The position numbers were made by a program, and so were the translations under genes. 64,000 nucleotides of DNA, from NCBI RefSeq assembly GCF_030817595.1, contig NZ_JAUSZN010000001.1, positions 3,870,001 through 3,934,000 of the forward strand, written 5' to 3'. The notes under the pieces were generated by a model. The model did not search any database, had not been told where the DNA came from, and worked only from the letters and a program-made list of their open reading frames with translations. Shown here in pieces: positions 1-9,361 of this stretch. This stretch comes from Neobacillus niacini (lineage in GTDB: Bacteria > Bacillota > Bacilli > Bacillales > Cytobacillaceae). Within the stretch, counting starts at the first letter, position 1, and each line of letters starts with the position of its first letter.

Positions 1-2883
1 TAACCTTTCTTCTGCTGGGGTTTGTCCATCAAGATAGAAGTAAGGGATTCCTTGAAGCGCCATTTCCCTGCATATTAACTGGAGCATTTTCGTGAACTGC
101 GAAAATATCAATACTCTTCTTCCAGCCTGTCTGGATTCCTCTAGAATCCTTAGCAGCTGTTCGAATTTAGCAGAACTCCCTTTATACCCATCAACAAATA
201 AAGATGGATGGCAGCAAATTTGCCTGAGCCTTGTCAAACCGGCGAGGATTTTAATTTTATTTTTTCGAAGAGTGTCTTTATCCAAATGTTTTAGTGTGTC
301 ATGTCTTAGTTTCGCTAAATAAGCTCCATAGAGTTTCTTCTGTTCTGGCAGCAGCTCCACTAAGTCCACAGACTCTATTTTCTCAGGAAGTTCCGCTAGC
401 ACATCTTCCTTTAACCTTCTAAGTAAAAATGGACGGACTCTTCTCGCAATCTGCTTTCTCGTTAAGTGGCTAAAATCCCTCAGCCCTTGAAATAGTTCTG
501 GGAACACAACATGAAAGATCGACCAAAGCTCCTCAGATGAATTTTCAACAGGTGTTCCAGTTAGAGCAAAACGGTGTTCAACCTTAATTCTCTTTACAGT
601 TCTAGCTGTCTGCGTTATTGGGTTTTTAAACGCCTGCGCTTCATCAAAAAACACGGTATGAAAGGTTTGCTTCTCGTACCAGATTATATCCTTTCGCAAC
701 AAAGGATATGAAGTAATAACAATATCTGAATCAGAAAATTGTTTTTGCTTAGCTGCACGCTCTGATTTACTTCCATCAAAAATAATGGCCTGCACTCCTG
801 GGGCAAATTTCTTGATTTCACTCAGCCAGTTATAGGTTAATGACGCTGGGCAGACAATCAGTATCGGCAGCTTGTTTTTACGAACACGAGGTAGTTCTGA
901 GAGGATATAGGAAATACTTTGAAGTGTTTTCCCTAGCCCCATATCATCTGCAAGAATCCCTCCAAATCCATAACTAGCAAGAGTTTTTAACCATTTGTAG
1001 CCCTGTATTTGATAGTCCCGTAAAATTGGCGCAACCAGTTGTGGTACCTCAAACTTCATACTACTAGGATTTTGGATCGTATCCAAGAATTGACGGAACG
1101 AATCCTCAAGTGTAAATGTTGAGTTATCTTCAACAGTGTCAAGGAGCTTTAATCCCTGAACGATTGGTACATTCAACCCTGCTTCAAGATCCTCCGCCTG
1201 GACAGGTGCGGCTTGTAGAAAACGTTTTATTTCTTCAAATTCTCTTGTTTCTAAAGAAAGCAGCGCCCCATTCCGCAACCGATAGTATTTTCTTTTTTCC
1301 TCAAGTGCGGATAAAACCTCTTTTATCTGCCTCTCCGGGATTCCATCCATATCAAATTTAAATTCAAGCCAGTTTGTTCGCTCTTTTATTACCTTTACTC
1401 TAATCCTCGGAATCGTATTTTCTCTAAAAATCCGATTCCTAATGGCTGTTGTAGCATAAATCTGTGCCAATTTTTGCAGCTTAGGTACCACATGATATAA
1501 AAACTTATACTCCAACTCTTCGTTATGCAAATAGTAGCCACTGTCTGTGGTAGCAAATGAACTTTCTTCCATTAATTGAATGATTTGCTTTTCCTTTTCT
1601 AGGTCCCTAATTAGAATAAGGCTGTTCTGCAATTCCCGGTTTTCTAACGGGTTAATCACGATATCACCGTATTGAAACTCTAAGCCCGCTAACAGGCGAT
1701 TTTTCAACCAATCCAAATAAAGCTTGGCCACTAAAGGCGTTTTCCTGTGGGTGCTCGTTAAATTATGAGGCAGTTCGACCTTACCAAGTCTTTTTAAACC
1801 CGGGACCACGTTTTCTATAAAATAGTCCAGTTGTTCTTGCGGAATATCAATTTGATTTGTTTTTGAAGCTTCCAGCATTTCTTTAAGGTTGGCCAATCGT
1901 TTGCTGTCCGTTTCTTCAAGCCTAATAAATTTACCTTTATATAGAACAAAGTGGTAAGAATCCAATACGGTTAGACGATTCAACCCTTTTATTCTAAGAT
2001 GGCAGCCTCCATCCTCTATGGTTGTAAAACTAAATTGGAGAGGGAGCATTTTTTCCGTGAGATGAAGCCCTTCATAGGTTTCCCCATCATTTTCAACCTT
2101 CACTAGTGGAGTTTTTACAAGCAAAGGTAATAGTTGATTAAAGGATGATGGCGGTATGAGCAAAAGATTAGGGGAGAATGGTTCTTCTAAGCTGTCTGCC
2201 ATTGCATTCACGTATGACTTTTCATCTTGAATCACGAAGAATAGCTGCTGCATCACATCATCTGTCTCTTTATTAAAACAATGAAGACTAGTATTAAAGA
2301 TTAATGTATCGGAAAGCGCACTTGGATGGCCTTCTTTTACCTGAGAGAGAAACTGGCGAATATCTGCCACTTTTTTGTGCTCAATCTCGAGTTCTATACC
2401 TAACAGCTTCCTCCCCTTCCCAATATCGACAGGTTTACATAGAAAATTCGCCCGCAGAACCTGTCTATTCTCAAAATGAAGCTGATGTCTACTTGGCCTT
2501 TTGGGTTGATTTGTAAAAAGAGTGAGCAATTCTTTTGTCAGCGCCTGACTCGTTGACGGATCAACCTGTTTATTACTTCGCACTGCAGGAACTGTACCTA
2601 GCTGTTGATGGTGATTAATGGCGAGTAATACGGCCGCAATATGCTGGCAATCGTTTTTTACAGATAGGAGAGTTGGACAACTGCATGTCGTACTTAGTTC
2701 ACCGCTCTCATCTCGTTTTATAGTGACATAGAAATCTTCAGTACCTTTAACAGTCGCTTCACAACGATTATTGCTAATAAAATCAAACGAAACTTTTCCC
2801 GCTCTATAAAAAGAATCCCCTCGTTTAAAGGAGACAGTTCCGCACATTTCTTTTATCTGTTTCTGACTTAAACTAATATTCAA
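1..2883 (-). CDS. SNF2-family DEAD/DEAH helicase with SWIM zinc finger (3' end outside window)
   Basis: The reading frame is open from a TTG at 2883 to the window edge, giving 961 codons; the C-terminus is missing. The TTG has an AGGAG ribosome site 8 nt upstream and no better ATG is near. Residues about 67-81 form a SWIM motif, CxC-x9-CxH (C67, C69, C79, H81). The SNF2 ATPase core begins near residue 620: a GLGKT Walker A loop about residue 646 and a DEAQ box about residue 746, then the start of the helicase C-terminal domain. Such proteins are ATP-driven DNA translocases; the exact role of the SWIM-SNF2 class in Bacillus (HepA/YwqA-like) is not settled. It stands alone, transcribed away from the DMT gene. 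The family call is firm, the biological role is not. Confidence 0.93.
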   Translation of the reverse strand, partial: MNISLSQKQIKEMCGTVSFKRGDSFYRAGKVSFDFISNNRCEATVKGTEDFYVTIKRDESGELSTTCSCPTLLSVKNDCQHIAAVLLAINHHQQLGTVPAVRSNKQVDPSTSQALTKELLTLFTNQPKRPSRHQLHFENRQVLRANFLCKPVDIGKGRKLLGIELEIEHKKVADIRQFLSQVKEGHPSALSDTLIFNTSLHCFNKETDDVMQQLFFVIQDEKSYVNAMADSLEEPFSPNLLLIPPSSFNQLLPLLVKTPLVKVENDGETYEGLHLTEKMLPLQFSFTTIEDGGCHLRIKGLNRLTVLDSYHFVLYKGKFIRLEETDSKRLANLKEMLEASKTNQIDIPQEQLDYFIENVVPGLKRLGKVELPHNLTSTHRKTPLVAKLYLDWLKNRLLAGLEFQYGDIVINPLENRELQNSLILIRDLEKEKQIIQLMEESSFATTDSGYYLHNEELEYKFLYHVVPKLQKLAQIYATTAIRNRIFRENTIPRIRVKVIKERTNWLEFKFDMDGIPERQIKEVLSALEEKRKYYRLRNGALLSLETREFEEIKRFLQAAPVQAEDLEAGLNVPIVQGLKLLDTVEDNSTFTLEDSFRQFLDTIQNPSSMKFEVPQLVAPILRDYQIQGYKWLKTLASYGFGGILADDMGLGKTLQSISYILSELPRVRKNKLPILIVCPASLTYNWLSEIKKFAPGVQAIIFDGSKSERAAKQKQFSDSDIVITSYPLLRKDIIWYEKQTFHTVFFDEAQAFKNPITQTARTVKRIKVEHRFALTGTPVENSSEELWSIFHVVFPELFQGLRDFSHLTRKQIARRVRPFLLRRLKEDVLAELPEKIESVDLVELLPEQKKLYGAYLAKLRHDTLKHLDKDTLRKNKIKILAGLTRLRQICCHPSLFVDGYKGSSAKFEQLLRILEESRQAGRRVLIFSQFTKMLQLICREMALQGIPYFYLDGQTPAEERL

Positions 2884-2952
2884 ATGTCCCGCTCCTCTCC
2901 AAGGTATCATTTGTATTTACAAAGGTCACAGGCAGCCCTTAAATTAAATTCA

Positions 2953-2999
2953 CACTGTCCATTCCACACGGACAGTGTCCACGGGTGGTGCCTGTCACC
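2953..2999. repeat. Short dispersed palindromic repeat, copy 1
   Basis: A hairpin CACTGTCC/GGACAGTG (2953-2977) is followed by TCCACGGGTGGTGCCTGTCACC. Nearly the same block occurs at 35504-35548. It lies in the intergenic gap between the helicase and the DMT gene and no coding frame explains it. The GGTGCCTGTCACC core is, from memory, a common intergenic repeat in several Bacillaceae genomes. Confidence 0.7.
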
Positions 3000-3118
3000 A
3001 TAACTTTCACCATAACTTTAACTGTTTCACACACTGTTTACCATTATAACAAATCTTTTTGAATTGACGATACATGGCACCTGGTTTATCGTTGTGTATG
3101 GATAGGGGGTGAGTATAG

Positions 3119-4018
3119 ATGGCGAGGTTATATGGGGCTTTATTTACCCTCAGTTTAATTTGGGGAACGTCCTTTTTATTTATTAAGCTTTTAGTTGAAC
3201 CACTGGGAGCCTGGGGAGTCGTTTTTGGGCGATGTTTATTTGGGACTTTTATTCTTTTATTGATTATTGCATTTCGAAAGGATTGGAAAGGACTAAAAGG
3301 GTTACCGTTCGGAATAATTGTTCTTGTTTCATTATTAAACAATGCATTGCCATGGTATTTAATAGCGCTGAGTGAGACGAAAATCACTAGCAGCTATGCT
3401 TCATTAATTAATGCTACCACACCGATTTGGACATTGATCATCGGTTTTCTTTTCTTTCAAAATAAATTACGGTTGTTGCAGTGGTTAGGGATTGCGCTGG
3501 GATTTTTCGGTATTATCATACTATCTGGGGTTGATATAACAAGCATTAAGGGTCAGTCCATTGTTGGTTTATTCACGATGGTTGGCGCTACTTTATGTTA
3601 CGGTTATTCAACACATCTTACTAAGAAATACTTATCAACAGCTAGTGTTACAATGATATCCTTTAGTACATTATTGGTTTCTGCTCTAATTAGTTTCATT
3701 GTGGTACTCCTCACAGATCGAACCATTTTTAAAATGATTCTCGAGCCTTCTATATTCGGGTCATTAATTGGTCTAGGTGTTTTCGGATCTGGCTTCGCAT
3801 ATCTTTTATATTATTATTGTATTCAAAAAGGAAGCCCAGAATTTGCGTCCTTGGTGACATACCTCGTTCCAATATCCGCCATGGTCTGGGGTGCTGTTAT
3901 TCTTAAAGAAGAAATTCACTTTTCGATGATCACTGGTTTTATTTTAATTTTAGCTGGTGTGTATGTATCTTCTAAAAAGCCAAAAGAAAATAAGATTCAA
4001 ATAAGTAAAACTGCATAG
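3119..4018 (+). CDS. DMT superfamily (EamA-type) drug/metabolite exporter
   Basis: The 299-residue protein is almost wholly hydrophobic, with about ten predicted membrane spans in two repeated halves, the duplicated EamA architecture. The first half starts with a conserved LIWGTSFLFIK segment and the second half begins near residue 148 with GLFTMVGATLCYGYS. These carriers export amino acids or other metabolites; the substrate cannot be read from sequence. The ATG follows a GGGGTGAG-like ribosome site. The C-terminal tail is short and lysine-rich (SSKKPKENK), consistent with a cytoplasmic end. It is monocistronic and ends at a bidirectional terminator shared with the convergent CatE-like gene. 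Confidence 0.9.
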   Translation: MARLYGALFTLSLIWGTSFLFIKLLVEPLGAWGVVFGRCLFGTFILLLIIAFRKDWKGLKGLPFGIIVLVSLLNNALPWYLIALSETKITSSYASLINATTPIWTLIIGFLFFQNKLRLLQWLGIALGFFGIIILSGVDITSIKGQSIVGLFTMVGATLCYGYSTHLTKKYLSTASVTMISFSTLLVSALISFIVVLLTDRTIFKMILEPSIFGSLIGLGVFGSGFAYLLYYYCIQKGSPEFASLVTYLVPISAMVWGAVILKEEIHFSMITGFILILAGVYVSSKKPKENKIQISKTA

Positions 4019-4042
4019 TGGCAGTAAGATATTTTATAAGGC

Positions 4043-4078
4043 AAAAAGCCTAATTCCAAAAAAGGGATTAGGCTTTTT
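4043..4078. terminator. Bidirectional intrinsic terminator
   Basis: An inverted repeat AAAAAGCCTAATTCC / GGGATTAGGCTTTTT with a short A-rich loop sits between two convergent genes. A and T runs on both sides let it work in either direction. Confidence 0.9.
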
Positions 4079-4082
4079 ACGT

Positions 4083-4934
4083 TCATTCCACATATTTCAA
4101 TCTTATTTGATTTCCCGATGGGTCACTTGTAACATAATAGTCCGCTTCTTTTTCGACACTCGCACCAAGTTGTTTCAGGCGTTCCATTGCTGAATCTCTC
4201 GCCGCTTCACTCGGAAATACAAGCGTATACCAATTTAGTCCCACACTATTTTTGGGTGGAGTCTGCGCCCCTACTCCCTGCCAAGTATTAATGGCAATAT
4301 GATGGTGGTAACCTCCTGTTGATAAAAACACTGCCTGTGGATAATGGCTGACAATAGTAAATCCTAGGCCTTTTGTATAAAACTCTTCTGCCTTCTGCAA
4401 ATTTCCCACATGAAGGTGAATATGGCCCATAATCGTTCCAGGCGGCAGCCCTGTCCATTCCGCGTCGCTTTCAGCTAAGATACTATTCCCATCTAGTTCA
4501 ACCGTAGCCATGTCCACCAATCCATTTTCCCACTTCCACTCGTTTGAAGGGCGATCTCGGTATACTTCTATCCCGTTACCATCTGGATCCGTAATATATA
4601 GTGCTTCGCTAACATAATGATCCGCAGCACCCAACGGATATCCTGTACCAAGAAAATGACGTAAAAAAACGGATAAATCCGCACGACTTGGAAGGAGAAT
4701 AGCAAAGTGATAAAGTCCTGACATTCGTTCTTCCTTTGGTATCACATTTTCAGGCTGTTCTAACGTTACTAAAGGTGTTTTCCCATCAGTAGTTAAAACG
4801 GCTTTCCGGTTAGTTTTCTCTAGTACCTTGAAACCAATAATATTTTGATAAAAAGTTAGTGCATAGTCTAAATCTTTCACTTTAATATTGACTTCGCTGG
4901 CATAGATATTTGGACTCTGATGAAAACCCTCCAT
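4083..4934 (-). CDS. catE: CatE-like extradiol dioxygenase / VOC-family protein
   Basis: The 283-residue protein has two vicinal-oxygen-chelate modules, about residues 10-125 and 165-282. The motifs YHFAILLP, DPDGNGIEVYRDRP, GHIHLHV and GGYHHHIAINTW are those of B. subtilis CatE (catechol 2,3-dioxygenase, 285 residues). In that family two histidines and a glutamate bind the active-site iron; here H168/H170-type residues of the GHIHLHV segment and H232-type residues of GGYHHH are present. CatE cleaves catechol at the meta position; the substrate range of this copy is inferred, and thiol-disulfide or glyoxalase-like roles are possible. The ATG has a GGAGGGG site 6 nt upstream. The gene is monocistronic. 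Confidence 0.82.
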   Translation of the reverse strand: MEGFHQSPNIYASEVNIKVKDLDYALTFYQNIIGFKVLEKTNRKAVLTTDGKTPLVTLEQPENVIPKEERMSGLYHFAILLPSRADLSVFLRHFLGTGYPLGAADHYVSEALYITDPDGNGIEVYRDRPSNEWKWENGLVDMATVELDGNSILAESDAEWTGLPPGTIMGHIHLHVGNLQKAEEFYTKGLGFTIVSHYPQAVFLSTGGYHHHIAINTWQGVGAQTPPKNSVGLNWYTLVFPSEAARDSAMERLKQLGASVEKEADYYVTSDPSGNQIRLKYVE

Positions 4935-5111
4935 TGTCTTATCCCCTCCATCACACTGTATTTATATTATTTATTAACTCAAAAAAGAAATTCATAATTA
5001 ACACTTATATTAAAGATGTTTAATTACATTTTGCAAAATAAACGCACCTTTAAAAAAATCACAATTTATTTTTCGTCTAAAATTTGGTTTTTCTGACAGT
5101 CTTATCACCAA

Positions 5112-5196
5112 TTTACAAATTATTAAAATAATTTAAGTTTTCTTAACAATTCTTTACAATCCCTTAATTAACATTAGGTTTTGGACTCCCTATAAT
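5112..5196 (+). promoter_or_regulatory. PhoP-binding repeats (Pho boxes) and promoter of phoX-tatAC
   Basis: TT(A/T)A-type hexamers recur every 10-11 bp at 5112 (TTTACA), 5123 (TTAAAA), 5132 (TTTAAG), 5143 (TTAACA), 5153 (TTTACA) and 5164 (TTAATT). A TATAAT -10 lies at 5191-5196; TTAACA at 5168-5173 is 17 bp upstream of it. This matches the direct-repeat Pho boxes that PhoP~P binds upstream of phosphate-starvation promoters in B. subtilis. Confidence 0.82.
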
Positions 5197-5240
5197 CATA
5201 GGAGAAAGATACTAAATCAGCTAAAAGGGAGAATGCTTAT

Positions 5241-6860
5241 ATGGATCGCCGTTTATTTTTAACCTATGTTGGAAGTGGTACTGCCGCACTTGTTGCAGCT
5301 TCATCAGGAATTGGGAATTTAACTGGGAATGCGATGACTGGAAACCACTTAATGAATGGACAGCCTTCAGGAAAGGGTAAATCAGTTACTGCACCGTTCA
5401 AACCTGTTAGCCGTACATGGGAAAACGATATGGTACTTCCTAACGGATACAACTATTCCATTATTGCTTCTTATGGAGATAAGATTAATTCTAAGGGTGA
5501 AATATTTGGAGATGCAGCTGACCTAACTGTTTATTTTCCAATGGATAGCTTAAAGGGTGGAAACAATTCCGAAGAAGGATTGATCTGGGTAAATCACGAG
5601 TTCCCTGAACCAGGAAACTATATGAAGATGTTAGGAATCAATGAAGCTACTTTTAAAAAGGAGAATCTAGCAAACTATCCTGAACTTCTCAAAATGGAAA
5701 AAGAAGCAGTCGGTGGTTCTGTTATCCATGTTAAAAAAGAAAAAGATGGATGGAAGCTTATTTTAGACGATACATATAATCGACGTGTTGATGGGAATAC
5801 TCCAATTGAATTAACTGGTCCCGCACGTGGAAGTTCGTATGTAGGTGGAGCAACTACTGTCGTTGGCTCATTAGGTAACTGCAGCGGTGGACGTACTTTA
5901 TGGAATACCGTCCTCTCCTGTGAAGAAAACACAGAATATGGTGATGATTATGGCTGGCCAAATTTTAATGACAATCACTACGGCTGGGTTGTTGAGGTAG
6001 ATCCATTTGATTCAAAGAGACCTGTACGCAAGCATACTGCCCTTGGTCGTTTTGCCCATGAAAATACTGCAATGGGCTTAACGAATGACGGCAGAGTTGT
6101 CGTTTACATGGGTGATGATAAGGGTGACGCGTGTTTCTACAAATTTATTAGCAGCAAGAAATTTAACCCTGTAAATCGTGAAGCGAACTTTGATATTTTA
6201 GAAAGCGGAACCTTATATGTGGCAAGTATGAGCCAGCAAAAATGGATTGCCCTTGATCGTGCTACAAATTCTAAGCTGCAAACTCCAGAATTTGCTGATC
6301 AAGCTGCTGTCTTAACCAATGCTCGTGCAGCGGGTCTTGCTGTTGGCGGAACAAAATTAGACCGTCCAGAAGATGTAGAAATTCACCCACATGATGGATC
6401 CGTCTTCTTATCACTAACGAACAACACAGGTCACGGAAACTTCCATGGACAAATTGTACGTTTTGTTCCTGCAAACGGTGATCATGCTAGTGAATCGTTC
6501 ACGTTTGAAGTGTTTGTGGCAGGCGGACAACAAAGCGGGATTACTTGCCCAGATAACTTGCATTTTGATAGCAAAGGCAATCTTTGGGTAGTCGAGGATT
6601 ACGCTGCTACCGAAACAAATCAATACGCCGCTTATAAAAATTGTGGAGTATTCATGGTACCAACTGACGGAAAAGAATACGGGGAACCTTTCCAATTTGC
6701 TTCAGGTCCAAAAGGCTGTGAAGTAACAGGACCATGGTTAACTCCAGACGAAAAAACATTGTTCCTAGATGTACAGCATCCAGAAACATGGAACCCATAC
6801 CCAGGTCAAACTTTCGGACGATCTTGTTTAGTTGCGGTACAAGGTGGAAGCTTTAAATAA
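5241..6860 (+). CDS. phoX: Alkaline phosphatase PhoX (DUF839), Tat-exported
   Basis: The 539-residue protein begins with a twin-arginine signal, DRRLFLTYVGSG, followed by a hydrophobic alanine-rich stretch to about residue 28. The body is PhoX/DUF839: LIWVNHEFPEPGNY, LSCEENTEYGDDYGWP, GRFAHENTAMGL, YMGDDKGDACFYKF, RPEDVEIHP, CPDNLHFDSKGNLWVVEDY and the C-terminal LDVQHPETWNPYP. PhoX enzymes fold with cofactors in the cytoplasm (calcium and iron in the characterised enzyme) and are exported by Tat to release phosphate from organic esters. Pho boxes upstream predict induction by phosphate starvation. It is first in an operon with a CxxH/CxxC protein, tatA and tatC. The arrangement parallels phoD-tatAd-tatCd of B. 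subtilis. Confidence 0.94.
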   Translation: MDRRLFLTYVGSGTAALVAASSGIGNLTGNAMTGNHLMNGQPSGKGKSVTAPFKPVSRTWENDMVLPNGYNYSIIASYGDKINSKGEIFGDAADLTVYFPMDSLKGGNNSEEGLIWVNHEFPEPGNYMKMLGINEATFKKENLANYPELLKMEKEAVGGSVIHVKKEKDGWKLILDDTYNRRVDGNTPIELTGPARGSSYVGGATTVVGSLGNCSGGRTLWNTVLSCEENTEYGDDYGWPNFNDNHYGWVVEVDPFDSKRPVRKHTALGRFAHENTAMGLTNDGRVVVYMGDDKGDACFYKFISSKKFNPVNREANFDILESGTLYVASMSQQKWIALDRATNSKLQTPEFADQAAVLTNARAAGLAVGGTKLDRPEDVEIHPHDGSVFLSLTNNTGHGNFHGQIVRFVPANGDHASESFTFEVFVAGGQQSGITCPDNLHFDSKGNLWVVEDYAATETNQYAAYKNCGVFMVPTDGKEYGEPFQFASGPKGCEVTGPWLTPDEKTLFLDVQHPETWNPYPGQTFGRSCLVAVQGGSFK

Positions 6861-6885
6861 TCAAGTGGAAGGGGCACTTCTCACC

Positions 6886-7056
6886 ATGTTTGTTTGTTCA
6901 AACCACGTCAAGGATGCCTTGAAGTTTATGTATGTTCCTCATATAAAGCTAATTTCGGAGGAAGAAAGTTTTCGTTGTCATCTTTGTAAAAACAAAGCTA
7001 AGTATAAACTATTCCAATATTGTTATCAGCGTCATCAATCGAAAAAAGCTATCTAA
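6886..7056 (+). CDS. CxxH/CxxC small protein (YyzF/BA_5709-like)
   Basis: This 56-residue frame starts at an ATG 25 nt after phoX, preceded by GGAAGGGG at a suitable distance. It has C4xxH7 near the start and C31xxC34 in the second half, then a lysine/aromatic tail ([14 protein letters not shown]). That spacing recalls the CxxH/CxxC small-protein family known in Bacillus (YyzF), which probably binds a metal; no function is established. Its position between phoX and tatA, with an 18-nt gap to tatA, makes it part of the Pho-controlled operon. A longer reading of the same frame from 6832 would overlap phoX and is less likely. Confidence 0.7.
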   Translation: MFVCSNHVKDALKFMYVPHIKLISEEESFRCHLCKNKAKYKLFQYCYQRHQSKKAI

Positions 7057-7073
7057 AGGAGGATACAATAATT

Positions 7074-7271
7074 ATGCTTCAGAACATAGGCATTCCTGGT
7101 TTAATTCTTGTTTTAGTTATTGCATTAATCATTTTCGGACCTTCAAAATTACCCGAATTAGGTCGTGCTGTTGGATCCACCCTAAAGGAATTTAAAAAAT
7201 CTACACGTGAATTGGTTTCCGATGAGGACCCTAGTAAGGTACAGCCTAAAAAAGAGGAAAAGACGATTTAA
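7074..7271 (+). CDS. tatA: Twin-arginine translocase subunit TatA
   Basis: The 65-residue protein has one membrane span (about residues 6-22), then the TatA hallmark [14 protein letters not shown] and an amphipathic helix rich in lysine. TatA oligomers form the passage through which folded Tat substrates cross the membrane. The ATG is fixed by AAAGGAGG 12 nt upstream; an earlier in-frame start at 7020 has no such site. It lies between the CxxH/CxxC gene and tatC, so this looks like a minimal TatAC system dedicated to PhoX, comparable with TatAd of B. subtilis. Confidence 0.95.
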   Translation: MLQNIGIPGLILVLVIALIIFGPSKLPELGRAVGSTLKEFKKSTRELVSDEDPSKVQPKKEEKTI

Positions 7272-7338
7272 CACTTATCTCGGGAAGATGCAGGCAGAAT
7301 ATGGTGCTTGCGTCTTCTTTTTCTAAGGAGGATTTTCA

Positions 7339-8061
7339 ATGTCTAAACATGATATGGCTTTGATTGGACATTTTGAAGAATTACGTAAACGACTGATTAT
7401 CATACTCGGTGCCTTTATGGCTTTGTTTATTTTAGCCTTTGTCTATGTTGAAGATATTTATCAATGGCTGGTTCAGGACTTAGAGGTACAACTAGCTATC
7501 TTAGGACCAAGCGATATTTTATGGGTATATTTGATGCTATCCTGTGTGGTGGCAATTTCAGGGAGTATTCCTATAGCAGCCTATCAAATTTGGCTGTTTG
7601 TTCGTCCAGCCTTGAAAGATTCCGAGCGAAAAGTAACATTAGCTTATATTCCATCTTTATTCCTTTTATTTATTGTTGGAATTAGTTTCGGATACTTTAT
7701 CATTTTCCCGATTGTTTTTCAGTTCCTTCTCTCCATGTCGGAGGGTATGTTTATGACATTTTTCACCACAGAAAAGTATTTTACGTTTTTACTGCATATG
7801 ACCCTGCCTTTTGGATTTTTATTCGAACTTCCGGTAGTGATCATGTTCCTGACAAGTCTTGGAGTATTAAATCCATACCGATTACAAAAAATTCGCAAGT
7901 ACTCCTACTTTGTTCTCATCGTAACCGCTGTTTTAATTACTCCACCGGATTTCCTATCTGATATTTTGGTAGTTATCCCACTAATCTTTTTATATGAGTG
8001 CAGTGTTTTATTATCAAAAGTAGTCTTTAAGCGAAAACAAAAATTAAACTTGGCTGCATAA
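7339..8061 (+). CDS. tatC: Twin-arginine translocase subunit TatC
   Basis: The 240-residue protein starts with the TatC pattern GHFEELRKRL and has six membrane spans. Conserved segments include YQIWLFVRPALKDSERK, GYFIIFPIVFQFL, LPFGFLFELPVVIMFL and the TPPDFLSD motif before the last spans. TatC recognises the twin-arginine signal; with the upstream TatA it makes a two-component Gram-positive Tat system. The ATG has an AAGGAGG site, 67 nt after tatA. No clear terminator follows; a dispersed repeat begins 5 nt after the stop codon. Confidence 0.96.
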   Translation: MSKHDMALIGHFEELRKRLIIILGAFMALFILAFVYVEDIYQWLVQDLEVQLAILGPSDILWVYLMLSCVVAISGSIPIAAYQIWLFVRPALKDSERKVTLAYIPSLFLLFIVGISFGYFIIFPIVFQFLLSMSEGMFMTFFTTEKYFTFLLHMTLPFGFLFELPVVIMFLTSLGVLNPYRLQKIRKYSYFVLIVTAVLITPPDFLSDILVVIPLIFLYECSVLLSKVVFKRKQKLNLAA

Positions 8062-8065
8062 AATT

Positions 8066-8324
8066 GGCTGTTGATTTACTGTGATTGAAAAATAAACGGA
8101 AAAATTCCGGCTATATTGGGAAATACCCATATTTCCTTAAAAATAAGCGGAGTTTTTCCGTTTATATGATCGAAATCTTTGGATTTTATCTTATTTAGAG
8201 CAGTTAACCGGAATCCCTCCGCTTATATCCGCTTCTTAGGCTTCCTCTATATACATTAACCGGATATTCTCCGCTTATGAATTCTCATACCTACACGAAA
8301 ATCAACAAAGAATCATAACAGAGC
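8066..8324. repeat. Dispersed intergenic repeat A (MITE-like)
   Basis: About 259 bp that match 58998-59272 over nearly their whole length, including the block TTGGGAAATACCCATATTTCC and repeated CGGA/TCCG motifs that can form short hairpins such as ATAAGCGGA/TCCGCTTAT. The right end reads CGAAAATCAACAAAGAATCATAACAGAGC, inverse to the left end GGCTGTTGATTT. The left arm is shorter than in copy B. It fills the gap between tatC and the abnB terminator; no gene is seen here. Confidence 0.8.
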
Positions 8325-8333
8325 TAAATATAA

Positions 8334-8367
8334 AAAAGACTTTGGGCACAGTGCCCAAAGTCTTTTT
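8334..8367. terminator. Intrinsic terminator of the arabinan operon
   Basis: A perfect 17-bp palindrome, AAAAAGACTTTGGGCAC/GTGCCCAAAGTCTTTTT, lies 6 nt beyond the abnB stop codon. A and T tracts allow termination in both directions, so it also protects against read-through from tatC. Confidence 0.92.
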
Positions 8368-8372
8368 CATTC

Positions 8373-9317
<945 letters not shown>

Positions 9318-9361
9318 CTAATCCTCCAAGTGTTTGTATTCTCGACCTTTACACCTCTGGC

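Noticed and set aside
3007..3387. 126-residue minus-strand frame overlapping the DMT gene start
   Set aside because: It shadows the well-supported DMT coding sequence and has no family features.
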